A stretch of DNA of 64,000 nt from Pseudoblastomonas marina. Its GTDB lineage: Bacteria; Pseudomonadota; Alphaproteobacteria; Sphingomonadales; Sphingomonadaceae. Below the pieces are notes generated by a model. That model made no database searches. It was given only the letters and a program-made list of their open reading frames with translations, and was not told where the DNA came from. Below, piece after piece: positions 16,730 to 26,504 of the stretch. The DNA lies in contig NZ_BMID01000001.1 of assembly GCF_014641655.1 (NCBI RefSeq), forward strand, positions 1,106,427-1,170,426, in the 5' to 3' direction. How positions within the stretch are numbered: position 1 is the stretch's first letter; every line of letters starts with the position of its first letter. Made by a program: the position numbers and the translations under genes.

Positions 16730-17602
16730 TTATGCGGCGGTTTCGCCGGGTTCGCTGCCCATCGGCACGCGTTCCTTGAAGGTATGGGTGATATAGGGGA
16801 ACGGGATCTCGATCCCGGCATCGTCGAGCCCGCGCTTGATCGCGCGGATGACCTTGTCCTGGCTTTCCCACATGCCGCGCGGGGTCGACTTGGCGAACCA
16901 GCGGACCTTGAAATCGACCGAGCTCGAATTGAATTCGACCGCAAAGACATCGAGCCCCTTGTCGAGCTGGATCCCGTCGACCGCGCGGACCGATTTCTCG
17001 ATCACCTGCGCCGCGTGGTCGAGATCGGTATCGTAGGACACGCCGCAGACCAGTTCGTGGCGACGGATATCGTGATCGGTCAGGATCTCGACCGGGTTCT
17101 TGAAGAGGATCGAATTGGGCACGATCGTCAGCTCGCCCGAGAGCTTGCGGACATGCGTTTCGCGCAGGGTGATGTGTTCGACCTTGCCGGTGATGCCCTC
17201 GCATTCGATGATGTCGCCGATGCGCATCTTCTCGCGCAGCATGATCAGCACGCCGGCGAGGAAATTCTCGAAGATGTCCTGAAAGGCAAAGCCGATCGCG
17301 ACCGCACCTATGCCAAGACCGGCGATCAGGCTCGCCGGAGTCATGCCCGGGAGCACGACCATCAGCGCGATCATCAGGCCGACGATCCAGATCACCAGCT
17401 TGGCGAGCGTGTCGACCAGGTTCTTCAGGCTGGGCCGCAAGGTGGTCTTGCCGGTCAGCGCATCGACGATGCGGACCGCGAACTTCGCAACGATCCAGGT
17501 GATCAGCAGGATCACCAGCGCGATCGCGAAGGAGGGCAGGGAGGCGACCAAACCGCGCATCATGCCCTGCACCTGGTCGGTCAACGTACCGACGTAATCC
17601 AT
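16730..17602 (-). CDS. mscS: Small-conductance mechanosensitive channel MscS-type
   Basis: An inner-membrane osmotic safety valve of 290 residues. Three membrane helices occupy about 20-43, 66-86 and 91-112; the third is the Gly/Ala-rich pore helix GLGIGAVAIGFAFQDIFENFLAG. The beta domain follows (RIGDIIECEGITGKVEHI, TIVPNS) and then the mixed C-terminal domain. The ATG at 17602 abuts the T run of the hairpin at 17609-17670, so its ribosome site lies inside or beside that structure. Met14 or Met15 would be an alternative start. Confidence 0.93.
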   Translation of the reverse strand: MDYVGTLTDQVQGMMRGLVASLPSFAIALVILLITWIVAKFAVRIVDALTGKTTLRPSLKNLVDTLAKLVIWIVGLMIALMVVLPGMTPASLIAGLGIGAVAIGFAFQDIFENFLAGVLIMLREKMRIGDIIECEGITGKVEHITLRETHVRKLSGELTIVPNSILFKNPVEILTDHDIRRHELVCGVSYDTDLDHAAQVIEKSVRAVDGIQLDKGLDVFAVEFNSSSVDFKVRWFAKSTPRGMWESQDKVIRAIKRGLDDAGIEIPFPYITHTFKERVPMGSEPGETAA

Positions 17603-17608
17603 GAAAAA

Positions 17609-17670
17609 GCCCCCGTTCCCTGGCTGCGACCGTCAGGTGCGGTCGTTTCAGCTACAATGAGAACGGGGGC
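17609..17670 (-). terminator. Nested hairpin with T run between hppD and mscS
   Basis: The outer stem GCCCCCGTTC/GAACGGGGGC (17661-17670 with 17609-17618) encloses an inner stem GCTG-CGACCG/CGGTCG...CAGC with a 7-base loop. On the minus strand the structure is followed by TTTTT. It reads as a rho-independent terminator for hppD, but the T run ends one base before the mscS ATG, so it may also control mscS translation or read-through. Confidence 0.7.
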
Positions 17671-17697
17671 GAGATGTTCCGCAATGGCGGCGGGTTG

Positions 17698-18816
<1,119 letters not shown>

Positions 18817-18841
18817 GATTTCACCATCGGATGTATAAACT

Positions 18842-18857
18842 GGTTTCAATTGAAACC
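18842..18857. promoter_or_regulatory. Candidate operator upstream of hppD
   Basis: A perfect 16-bp palindrome GGTTTCAATTGAAACC ends 26 bases before the hppD ATG, with TATACA between it and the start as a possible -10 element. Position and symmetry suggest a dimeric regulator site for hppD, facing ftsB on the other side. Confidence 0.5.
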
Positions 18858-18989
18858 GCTTTGGGGGGTGTCGCGGGGCGAGTCAAGCACGGGAGCTTCC
18901 ACTTGCGATGAATCAACCCATCGTTGCGGGCTGTCGTTCCATTAACATTCCGCTTGCCACGGAATCGGTTCTCTGATTCAAGGGAATGG

Positions 18990-19322
18990 ATGACACGGTT
19001 AACGTCTTGGTTGCAGCGCGGTGCGAAGCGGGGAGGGGCCGGACAGGGCTTTGCTCTGCTCGCGCTCTTGCTGATGGCGGGGTTCGCCGTGCTCGGCCCG
19101 ACGGGGCTGCTCGCCTGGGGCGAGCTCGACCAGGCGCTGCAGGATCGCCAGGCGCAGATCGTCGCGCTTGAGCAGGAGCAGGCGCGACTCGAGAACCGCG
19201 TCGCCTTGCTCGATCCGTCGGGGGCCGATCCCGATCTCGTCGGAGAATTGCTGCGCGAGAAGCTCAACGTCGTTCACCCCGATGAAGTGGTGCTCACGAT
19301 CGACCGCGCGGACGCCGACTGA
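18990..19322 (+). CDS. ftsB: FtsB/DivIC-like septum formation initiator
   Basis: A small bitopic division protein of 110 residues. It has a basic cytoplasmic N-terminus, one membrane helix (about 23-46; FALLALLLMAGFAVLGPTGL) and a periplasmic coiled coil (LDQALQDRQAQIVALEQEQ and following), ending in the LLREKLNVVHPDEVVL motif of the family. The ATG at 18990 follows AAGGGA; an overlapping ATG at 18986 is in another frame. It precedes pdhA and pdhB, an arrangement I associate with Sphingomonadales. Confidence 0.88.
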   Translation: MTRLTSWLQRGAKRGGAGQGFALLALLLMAGFAVLGPTGLLAWGELDQALQDRQAQIVALEQEQARLENRVALLDPSGADPDLVGELLREKLNVVHPDEVVLTIDRADAD

Positions 19323-19418
19323 TCGCGCTATCCCCATTGCGGTTTCCGTAGCGGCACTTGCGGCGTTGCCGCGCGCGGCAAGGCTGCTATAGCGCGCCCA
19401 CATTCCCCGGAGGTATCC

Positions 19419-20534
19419 TTGGCCAAATCCCCCAAGAAGGCGCCCGCGCGCAAGACTGCGACGAAGAAGGCGCCGGCAAAGAAGCAGACCGCGACGACGA
19501 ATCCCGAGAGCGAGGAATTCGCGCTGCGCAATCTGCAGAAAGCGCTCGAAGCGAAACGGCATTACGACGCCAGCGACGAAGAGCTGATGGAATTCTACGA
19601 GCAGATGCTGCTCATCCGCCGCTTCGAGGAGCGCGCGGGCCAGCTCTACGGGCTCGGCCTGATCGGCGGCTTCTGCCATCTTTATATCGGCCAAGAAGCG
19701 GTTGCGGTCGGCCTCCAGTCGGCGCTCGACGGCGACAAGGACAGCGTGATTACAGGCTATCGCGATCACGGCCACATGCTCGCCTACGGGATCGATCCCA
19801 AGGTCATCATGGCCGAGCTTACGGGGCGCCAGGCGGGCATCTCGAAGGGCAAGGGCGGGTCGATGCACATGTTCTCGACCGAGCATAAATTCTACGGCGG
19901 GCACGGCATCGTCGGGGCGCAGGTCGCACTCGGCGGCGGGCTTGCGCTGGCACACCAGTACAACGAGGATGGCGGGCTGTGCCTCGCCTATTTCGGCGAC
20001 GGCGCGGCGAACCAGGGCCAGGTCTACGAGACCTTCAACATGGCCGCGCTGTGGAACCTGCCGATCGTCTTCGTGGTCGAGAACAACGGCTATGCGATGG
20101 GCACCGCGGTCAAGCGCAGCTCGGCCGAGACCGAATTCTACCGCCGCGGCACCGCCTTCCGCATCCCCGGCATGGATGTTAACGGGATGGACGTGCTCGA
20201 AGTGCGCGCCGCCGCCGAAATCGCGATGGACTATGTTCGCCAGGGCGGCGGTCCGGTGCTGATGGAACTCAACACCTATCGCTATCGCGGGCACTCGATG
20301 TCCGACCCGGCGAAATATCGCAGCCGCGAGGAAGTGCAGGACGTGCGCGAGAAGAGCGACCCGATCGAGGGCGCCAAGAAAGTGCTGCTCGAGCGCGGCG
20401 TATCGGAGGACAAGCTGAAAGAGATCGACAAGGCGATCAAGGCGCGCGTCGCCGAGGCGGCCGACTTCGCCGAGAGTTCGCCCGAGCCCGCTCCGTCCGA
20501 ACTCTACACCGACGTGCTGGTGGGGGAGTATTGA
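19419..20534 (+). CDS. pdhA: Pyruvate dehydrogenase E1 component, alpha subunit
   Basis: The thiamine-diphosphate subunit of the heterotetrameric E1 that decarboxylates pyruvate. The 371-residue protein starts at a TTG preceded by CGGAGG. Residues 2-30 form an Ala/Lys/Thr-rich basic tail ([17 protein letters not shown]) before the catalytic domain. The latter shows [35 protein letters not shown], the ThDP motif [15 protein letters not shown]...NNGYAMGT, and the phosphorylation-loop region [11 protein letters not shown]. It is one base from pdhB. Confidence 0.95.
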   Translation: MAKSPKKAPARKTATKKAPAKKQTATTNPESEEFALRNLQKALEAKRHYDASDEELMEFYEQMLLIRRFEERAGQLYGLGLIGGFCHLYIGQEAVAVGLQSALDGDKDSVITGYRDHGHMLAYGIDPKVIMAELTGRQAGISKGKGGSMHMFSTEHKFYGGHGIVGAQVALGGGLALAHQYNEDGGLCLAYFGDGAANQGQVYETFNMAALWNLPIVFVVENNGYAMGTAVKRSSAETEFYRRGTAFRIPGMDVNGMDVLEVRAAAEIAMDYVRQGGGPVLMELNTYRYRGHSMSDPAKYRSREEVQDVREKSDPIEGAKKVLLERGVSEDKLKEIDKAIKARVAEAADFAESSPEPAPSELYTDVLVGEY

Positions 20535-20535
20535 G

Positions 20536-21918
20536 ATGGCGATCGAACTGAAGATGCCCGCGCTCTCGCCGACGATGGAAGAGGGCACGCTCGCCAAGTG
20601 GCTCAAGCAGGAAGGCGACGAGGTCGTCGCTGGCGACATCATCGCCGAAATCGAAACCGACAAGGCGACGATGGAATTCGAAGCCGTCGATGAAGGCATT
20701 CTCGGCAAGATCCTCGTCGAGGAAGGCACCGAGGGCGTCGCGGTCGGCACCGTGATCGCGATGATCGGCGAAGAGGGCGAGGACATGTCCGACGCCCAGC
20801 CGAGCCAGAGCGCCGAAGTCGACGACGTTCCGGGCGAGGGCAAGGATGTCGGGCGCGACCAGAGCGAGGCCGAGATCACGAAGCCTGCGGCCAAACCGAA
20901 GGCCGACGATCCCGAGATCCCGTCGGGCACCAACGTGGTCAAGCTGACCGTGCGTGAAGCCTTGCGCGACGGCATGGCCGAGGAAATGCGGCTGGACGAT
21001 CGCGTCTTCGTGATGGGCGAGGAAGTCGCCGAGTACCAGGGCGCCTACAAGGTCACGCAGGGCCTGCTTGAGGAATTCGGCCCCAAGCGCGTGATCGACA
21101 CCCCGATCACCGAGTACGGCTTTGCCGGGATCGGCACCGGTGCGGCGATGGGTGGCCTGCGCCCGATCGTCGAATTCATGACCTTCAACTTCGCGATGCA
21201 GGCGATCGACCACATCGTGAACTCGGCGGCGAAAACCAATTACATGTCGGGTGGCCAGATGCGCTGCCCGGTGGTGTTCCGCGGTCCCAATGCGGCGGCG
21301 AGCCGGGTCGGCGCGCAGCACAGCCAGAACTATGGTCCGTGGTATGCCAGCGTTCCCGGCCTGATCGTGATCGCGCCCTACGACGCGCAGGACGCCAAGG
21401 GCCTGATGAAAGCGGCAATCCGCTGCGAGGACCCGGTGGTCTTTCTCGAGAACGAACTCGTCTATGGTCGTAGCTTCGAAGTTGCGCAGCTCGACGACCA
21501 TGTCCTGCCGATCGGCAAGGCGCGGATCATGCGCGAAGGTTCGGACGTCACCATAGTCGCCTACTCGATCGCTGTCGGCCTCGCGCTCGAGGCGGCGGAG
21601 GAACTGGCGGGCGAGGGGATTGACGCCGAGGTGATCGACCTTCGGACCCTGCGCCCGCTCGATCGCGAAGCGGTGCTCACCTCGCTCGCCAAGACCAATC
21701 GCCTCGTCATCGCCGAAGAAGGTTGGCCGACCTGCTCTATCTCCTCGGAGATCATGGCGATCTGCATGGAAGACGGCTTCGACCATCTCGACGCTCCGGT
21801 CCTGCGGGTGACCGACGAGGACGTGCCGCTGCCCTACGCCGCGAATCTCGAGGCCGCCGCGCTGATCGACAGCGACCGGATCGTGAAGGCGGTCAAGAAG
21901 GTTTGCTACCGCGATTGA
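20536..21918 (+). CDS. pdhB: Pyruvate dehydrogenase E1 component, beta subunit with lipoyl domain
   Basis: The 460-residue protein fuses an N-terminal biotinyl/lipoyl domain (1-80; Lys43 in ETDKATMEF is the lipoylation site) through an acidic flexible linker (about 85-135) to the E1-beta transketolase-like domain. That domain carries [45 protein letters not shown] and the C-terminal transketolase domain. The lipoyl domain on E1-beta is typical of alphaproteobacteria with this operon. It follows pdhA by one base; E2 and E3 lie at 53.8-57.1 kb. Confidence 0.95.
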   Translation: MAIELKMPALSPTMEEGTLAKWLKQEGDEVVAGDIIAEIETDKATMEFEAVDEGILGKILVEEGTEGVAVGTVIAMIGEEGEDMSDAQPSQSAEVDDVPGEGKDVGRDQSEAEITKPAAKPKADDPEIPSGTNVVKLTVREALRDGMAEEMRLDDRVFVMGEEVAEYQGAYKVTQGLLEEFGPKRVIDTPITEYGFAGIGTGAAMGGLRPIVEFMTFNFAMQAIDHIVNSAAKTNYMSGGQMRCPVVFRGPNAAASRVGAQHSQNYGPWYASVPGLIVIAPYDAQDAKGLMKAAIRCEDPVVFLENELVYGRSFEVAQLDDHVLPIGKARIMREGSDVTIVAYSIAVGLALEAAEELAGEGIDAEVIDLRTLRPLDREAVLTSLAKTNRLVIAEEGWPTCSISSEIMAICMEDGFDHLDAPVLRVTDEDVPLPYAANLEAAALIDSDRIVKAVKKVCYRD

Positions 21919-22017
21919 GCCGCTGGATGTCTCCGTCGCGGGATGGGGCCATTAGCGAATTGTTTACGACCGCTCACTAGTTCCATCGTGGCAATTGCTG
22001 CGAGGAACGAGGAGCCG

Positions 22018-23973
22018 GTGGAGAACACAAAGCACCCCTTCTGGGCACGGTTCTGGAAGTCGGAAGAAGGCAACGTCCTCCCGATCATGGCCGTGGCGAC
22101 CCTAGTGCTCGCCGCGCTCATCGGGGGCGGGGTGGATCTCTCGCGCGCCTACATGACGCAGAACCGTCTGCAGAACGCGTGCGACGCCGCGGTACTTGCG
22201 GGTCGGCGATCGGTCACCACCAATGGCCTCGATACCACCGCCAAGAAGGTGGCCGGCGAATATTTCAACGTCAACTTCGCGAATGTCGGCGACGTCAGCA
22301 GCACCTCGTTCGTGCCGTCGACGCCGGACAACGGCAACACCATCGTCGGCACGGCCTCCACCGACCTCAAGATGACGCTGATGAATATCTTCGGCTTCAG
22401 CTCGATGTTGATCCGGTCGAACTGCACCGCGTCGATGTCGATGGGCAATGCCGACGTGATGATGGTGCTCGACACCACCGGGTCGATGGGCTGGGACATC
22501 TCGAGCAGCGATTCGACCGACCGTATCGTCGCCTTGCGCGCGGCGATGAAGAATTTCTATTCCTCGCTCGCCGCCACGGTCAGCGCGACCAATGCGCGCG
22601 TGCGCTACGGCTTCGTGCCCTATTCGCACACGGTCAATGTCGGCTACCTGCTCACCGCCGAGAACTCGAGCTGGATCGCCGATACGACGCGGATCCAGTC
22701 GCGCGAGGCGCAGTATATCGACGTACAGCGCAACACGGATGAGATTGAATCCTACAAGGCTCCGGTCGTCACCACCTCGGATAGCGTCGGCAACTACCAG
22801 GCGGGTGGCTGGAGCGACCACTCCGGAAGCTGGCGCTATTCCTCCTCGTGCAACGACAGCAAGCCCAGCAACACCAGCTGGGTTCGTTATGGCTCGACCT
22901 CCACTTCGACCTCGACCTACATCGATGCCGATGACAATCGCATCACCGAGACCCGCACGACCTATCCTTACAGTCGCACGGCGTATGAGTGCTACTACAA
23001 GTCGTCCGACGGACGGTATTGGATCCGCAAGCGCACCGAAACGATCGACTATTACTGGATCGAGAAATCGACCGAGGAGCCGATCTACAAGACCGAGACG
23101 GTCAAGTCTTTCGACCGCTACATCTACAAGGCGGTCGATTACGACACGAGCCAGTACAAACTCGGCGCGACCGTTAGCACCAAGACGGGATCGAACGGAG
23201 CGAGCCAGAATTCGACCTGGGCCGGCTGCATCGAGGAACGCGATACCGTCGCCTCGGGATCGATCAGCTACAGTTCGATCACAGGCTTTTCGCCGTCGAA
23301 CCTTTACGATCTCGATATCGACAGCGCGCCGACCAACGATGCGACCCGGTGGAAGCCGTATTGGCCCGAAGTCACCTATATCCGGACCGATTCCTCGAAC
23401 CGATACGTGACCAGCGCTTCCCAGAGCGATTATGGCAGCTACGTGGGTTCGTCCTGCCCGCGCCCTGCGCAATTGCTGAAAACGATGACGAAGTCCCAGT
23501 TCGACGCCTATGCCGATGCGCTTTCTCCCAATGGCTCGACCTATCACGACATCGGGATGATCTGGGGCGCGCGGATGATTTCGACCACCGGCCTGTTCGC
23601 TTCGAACGTCAACGCGACCCCGCCGAACGGCGGCAAGGTCGGCCGTCACATCATCTTCATGACCGATGGCCAGATGGACACCACCTATTCGGGCAAGACC
23701 GCGCGCGGGGTCGAGTGGCACGATCGGCGGGTAACCCTCGACGGCTATACCGATCAGGACAAGCGCCACAATGACCGGCTGTTGGCGATGTGTGCAGCGA
23801 TCAAGGCCCGCGGCACCCGGCTGTGGGTGATCGCCTTCTCGACCTCGCTCACGAGTACGCTCAGCACCTGCGCATCGCCCGACAGTTCGTTCACCGCCGA
23901 TTCCGCATCGTCGCTCAACACCGCTTTCCAGGAAATCGCCCGCGACGTCGGCGAATTGAGGATCGTGCAGTGA
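22018..23973 (+). CDS. TadG-like pilus assembly protein with a split von Willebrand A domain
   Basis: The 651-residue product starts at a GTG preceded by GAGGAG. Residues 16-60 are the TadG-like N-terminus: EEGNVLPIMA, one membrane helix (about 22-40), then VDLSRAYMTQNRLQNACDAA. A vWA domain begins at about 147 with the metal-site motif Asp152-TTGS156 and resumes with Thr508 (GSTYHDIGMIWG) and FMTDG (Asp550). Between them, residues about 225-480 form a long insertion rich in Tyr, Ser and Thr. Such proteins accompany Flp/Tad pilus systems and face the periplasm. It is coupled to the next gene by GTGA. Confidence 0.87.
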   Translation: MENTKHPFWARFWKSEEGNVLPIMAVATLVLAALIGGGVDLSRAYMTQNRLQNACDAAVLAGRRSVTTNGLDTTAKKVAGEYFNVNFANVGDVSSTSFVPSTPDNGNTIVGTASTDLKMTLMNIFGFSSMLIRSNCTASMSMGNADVMMVLDTTGSMGWDISSSDSTDRIVALRAAMKNFYSSLAATVSATNARVRYGFVPYSHTVNVGYLLTAENSSWIADTTRIQSREAQYIDVQRNTDEIESYKAPVVTTSDSVGNYQAGGWSDHSGSWRYSSSCNDSKPSNTSWVRYGSTSTSTSTYIDADDNRITETRTTYPYSRTAYECYYKSSDGRYWIRKRTETIDYYWIEKSTEEPIYKTETVKSFDRYIYKAVDYDTSQYKLGATVSTKTGSNGASQNSTWAGCIEERDTVASGSISYSSITGFSPSNLYDLDIDSAPTNDATRWKPYWPEVTYIRTDSSNRYVTSASQSDYGSYVGSSCPRPAQLLKTMTKSQFDAYADALSPNGSTYHDIGMIWGARMISTTGLFASNVNATPPNGGKVGRHIIFMTDGQMDTTYSGKTARGVEWHDRRVTLDGYTDQDKRHNDRLLAMCAAIKARGTRLWVIAFSTSLTSTLSTCASPDSSFTADSASSLNTAFQEIARDVGELRIVQ

Positions 23974-24578
23974 TCGCACGACAGGCCATCCATCGCCGAG
24001 CGCTCCTGCGTTCGATGCGGGACGGGGAAGAGGGAACCGCGGCAGTCGAATTCGGGCTGATCTGCACGGTGTTCTTCTCCCTCCTGCTCGGCGTCTTCGA
24101 CATGGGTCAGGCCGCATGGGCCAATGCGACCCTGCAGGGCGCGGCGCAGGAAGCGGCGCGTGCCTCCTCGCTCGAATCGGGCGATACGGCGGTTTCGGAT
24201 GCAGAGCTGCAGGCGATGCTCGACGAGATTGCACCTGGCGCCACGATCACCTCGTCGCGCAGGAGCTACTACGATTTCGACGATATCGATCGCCCCGAGC
24301 AGTGGAACGACGACGATGGCAACGGGACCTGCAACAACGGCGAATCCTATATCGATGAGAACGGCAGCGGTTCGTGGGATGCCGACATCGGCAAATCCGG
24401 CAATGGCGGCGCAAACGACGTGGTGATGTACACCGTGTCGGTCGAATATGATCCGATTTTCCCCAATCCGTTCGCCGACAACGGCACCGGCAAACGTCGC
24501 ATTTCGACGACCGTCGTGCGCAAGAACCAGCCGTTCGACGACCAGCAGGAATACGGGGCCGATGCCGGGACCTGCTGA
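23970..24578 (+). CDS. TadE-like pseudopilin
   Basis: A 202-residue protein with the TadE N-terminal signature: EEGTAAVEFGLICTVFF begins a hydrophobic helix (about 24-44) with the conserved Glu, followed by GQAAWANATLQGAAQEAAR. The rest is acidic, Asn/Asp/Gly-rich and probably periplasmic. The GTG at 23970 overlaps the stop of the vWA gene by four bases; an internal ATG at 24015 is possible. TadE proteins are minor pilins processed by prepilin peptidase in Tad systems. Confidence 0.85.
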   Translation: MIARQAIHRRALLRSMRDGEEGTAAVEFGLICTVFFSLLLGVFDMGQAAWANATLQGAAQEAARASSLESGDTAVSDAELQAMLDEIAPGATITSSRRSYYDFDDIDRPEQWNDDDGNGTCNNGESYIDENGSGSWDADIGKSGNGGANDVVMYTVSVEYDPIFPNPFADNGTGKRRISTTVVRKNQPFDDQQEYGADAGTC

Positions 24579-25263
24579 CAAAAACACCTTCGGCGGCGGG
24601 GCTCGGGGCGCACGCTCGCTGCTGAGTCGCATGCTGCGCGACGAGGCCGGCGTTTCGGTGGTCGAGTTCGCGATGGTCTTGCCCGTGTTCATGATGCTCG
24701 GGCTCTACGGCTTCGATATCGCGTTTCTCGCCTCGCAGAAGATGCAGGTCAGCCAGCTGACCCTCTCGGTCGCCGACAATGCCTCGCGTCTCGGGCAGAC
24801 CGACAACAATGCGGTCGCGCCGACGATCACCGAAGACCAGGTCGAAGTGGTGCTGAAGGGCGCACTGAAGCAGGCCGGGCAGCTCGATATCGCGAACAAC
24901 GGGCGGATCATCCTCTCGAGCCTCGAATACGATCCGGTGTCCGATCGCCAGTTCATCCATTGGCAGCGCTGCATCGGCGCGAAGTCGGTCACGAGCGCCT
25001 ATGGCAATGATTCGACCAACAACGGCATGACCGGCACCAAGATGACCGGCATGGGCAGCGGCAGCAATCGCGTCGCCGCGCCGACGGACACCGCCGTCAT
25101 GTTCGTCGAGATCGTCTACGACCATCCCTCGGTCTTCCCGGGCTTCATGAGCGGCCCGACCGAACTGCGCGAGGAAGCGGCCTTCATCGTGCGCGACGAC
25201 CGCGACCTGCAGGATCCCGACGAAAAGGGCCTGACGGGCACCAAGAAGAACGCCTGCTCCTGA
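24562..25263 (+). CDS. TadE/TadG-like pseudopilin
   Basis: A 233-residue protein. After a short basic stretch comes DEAGVSVVEFAMVLPVFMMLGLY, the TadE-type membrane helix with its conserved Glu, then QKMQVSQLTLSVADNASRL and a Gly/Asn/Thr-rich periplasmic region ending in Cys-Ser. The ATG overlaps the preceding gene by 17 bases. The three genes 22018-25263 form one unit encoding one vWA protein and two TadE-like proteins. No tadABC, rcpAC or prepilin peptidase gene is present in the window. Confidence 0.83.
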   Translation: MPGPADKNTFGGGARGARSLLSRMLRDEAGVSVVEFAMVLPVFMMLGLYGFDIAFLASQKMQVSQLTLSVADNASRLGQTDNNAVAPTITEDQVEVVLKGALKQAGQLDIANNGRIILSSLEYDPVSDRQFIHWQRCIGAKSVTSAYGNDSTNNGMTGTKMTGMGSGSNRVAAPTDTAVMFVEIVYDHPSVFPGFMSGPTELREEAAFIVRDDRDLQDPDEKGLTGTKKNACS

Positions 25264-25340
25264 CGTGACGCCCGCTCCGCTCGCCAGCGGGCCAGCCTAA
25301 TCCCTTGCATTTTTGCGGTGCATGCTCTGCGAGGTGCGGC

Positions 25341-26006
25341 ATGGCGCAACAACAAGAACTCCCCGATCTCGATCGCCTGCCGCGCGCACCACGGCTCGCT
25401 CTCGCATACGCGCCTGCCGCGATCCGCGATATGATCGCCACAGTGATGCTGCTCGATGTGCAGTTCGACGGGTTCGTGCGCAATGCGAGCGAGCCGGTGC
25501 TGGCACAGATGCGGCTCGCCTGGTGGCGCGATCGTTTTGCTCAGGACCCATCCGACTGGCCGAAGGGAAATCCGCTGCTGTCGAATTTCCGCGACCTGGG
25601 AGGGCATGCGGGAAAACTGGCGCATGTCGTCGACGGTTGGGAGCGGTTGCTGGGTGAGCGCCCGCTCGGACCGGAGGACCTCCTGGCTCATGCGGAGGGC
25701 CGTGCACAGGGCTGGGTTGCGCTGGCGGCACATGTGGGGGAAGGCGCCGCGTTGCCCGCCGTCGCTCGGGCGGGCAAGCGCTGGGCCCTGCTCGATCTTG
25801 CATGGAGCCATGCCGAAGCTACCGAAAGGTCGATGGCGTTGAAGCTTGCGGGATCTATTGCCCCGACCGCGGCGCTGCCGCGCAACCTTCGTGCCCTCGG
25901 CGTGCTCGATGGCCTGGCGCAGCGTGCCTTGCGCAATGATCGTCCGCCGCTGTCGCGCGCGTCGGACATGACGACCGCATTGCGCATCGGGCTGTTCGGG
26001 CGCTAG
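25341..26006 (+). CDS. Squalene/phytoene synthase-like protein, probably non-catalytic
   Basis: A 221-residue protein resembling the squalene/phytoene synthase fold: LALAYAPAAIRDMIATVMLLDVQF, ASEPVLAQMRLAWWRD and WALLDLAWSHAE. It is shorter than the roughly 280-300-residue enzymes. I cannot see the two Asp-rich DxxxD motifs that bind prenyl diphosphate, so catalysis is doubtful. The NDUFAF6 family of complex I assembly factors is a precedent for such pseudo-enzymes. The ATG follows GAGGTG. Carotenoid genes are not nearby. Confidence 0.72.
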   Translation: MAQQQELPDLDRLPRAPRLALAYAPAAIRDMIATVMLLDVQFDGFVRNASEPVLAQMRLAWWRDRFAQDPSDWPKGNPLLSNFRDLGGHAGKLAHVVDGWERLLGERPLGPEDLLAHAEGRAQGWVALAAHVGEGAALPAVARAGKRWALLDLAWSHAEATERSMALKLAGSIAPTAALPRNLRALGVLDGLAQRALRNDRPPLSRASDMTTALRIGLFGR

Positions 26007-26036
26007 ACTTCCCCCGGTCGAATGGGGGAGATCGCG

Positions 26037-26492
26037 ATGAAAGGCCTCGCAAGCGGTGCGTTCGTGGGTCTGGTCCTGGCCGGTGCGGGGCTGTTCTGGT
26101 GGCAGGGGAAGGCGCAGGTCGAAGAGGCGGCGCCACCGCCCGAGATCGAGGAAACAGGCGATCCCCAAGCGCTACCGAGCGCCGACCCGGGCGATATGCG
26201 CGGACCCGACTTGCCCGAAGCGACCGAGCTGACGCGCGAGCAGCGACGCTTCTTCCGCTACGATCGCAACCGCGACCTGCAGATCACCCGCCGGGAAATG
26301 CTCTCGACGCGGACCAAGGCGTTTCGCAAGCTCGACAAGGACGGCAACAATTTGCTGACCTTCGAGGAATGGGCGGTGACTACGGTCGATCGCTTCGATG
26401 GCGCCGATGCGGACCGGGACAACGTCCTGACGCCCGAGGAATTCCGGACCACCGCGCCCAGGCGCTCTGCCAAGCCTGCCTGCCGCTGCTGA
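26037..26492 (+). CDS. Membrane-anchored EF-hand protein
   Basis: A 151-residue protein with an N-terminal hydrophobic helix (3-22), a Pro/Glu-rich linker, and three 12-residue calcium loops. The loops are 76-87 (DRNRDLQITRRE), 100-111 (DKDGNNLLTFEE) and 124-135 (DADRDNVLTPEE), all with acidic residues at positions 1, 5 and 12. It is likely periplasmic. The ATG at 26037 is chosen over 26022 because GGGGGAG sits at proper spacing. It converges on trmFO with 12 bases between them. Confidence 0.85.
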   Translation: MKGLASGAFVGLVLAGAGLFWWQGKAQVEEAAPPPEIEETGDPQALPSADPGDMRGPDLPEATELTREQRRFFRYDRNRDLQITRREMLSTRTKAFRKLDKDGNNLLTFEEWAVTTVDRFDGADADRDNVLTPEEFRTTAPRRSAKPACRC

Positions 26493-26504
26493 GCGCGAAG
26501 TAGG

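Noticed and set aside
22102-24234. A 710-residue minus-strand frame opposite the Tad cassette
   Set aside because: Arg/Ala-rich shadow of the TadG-like and TadE genes, whose motifs are unmistakable.
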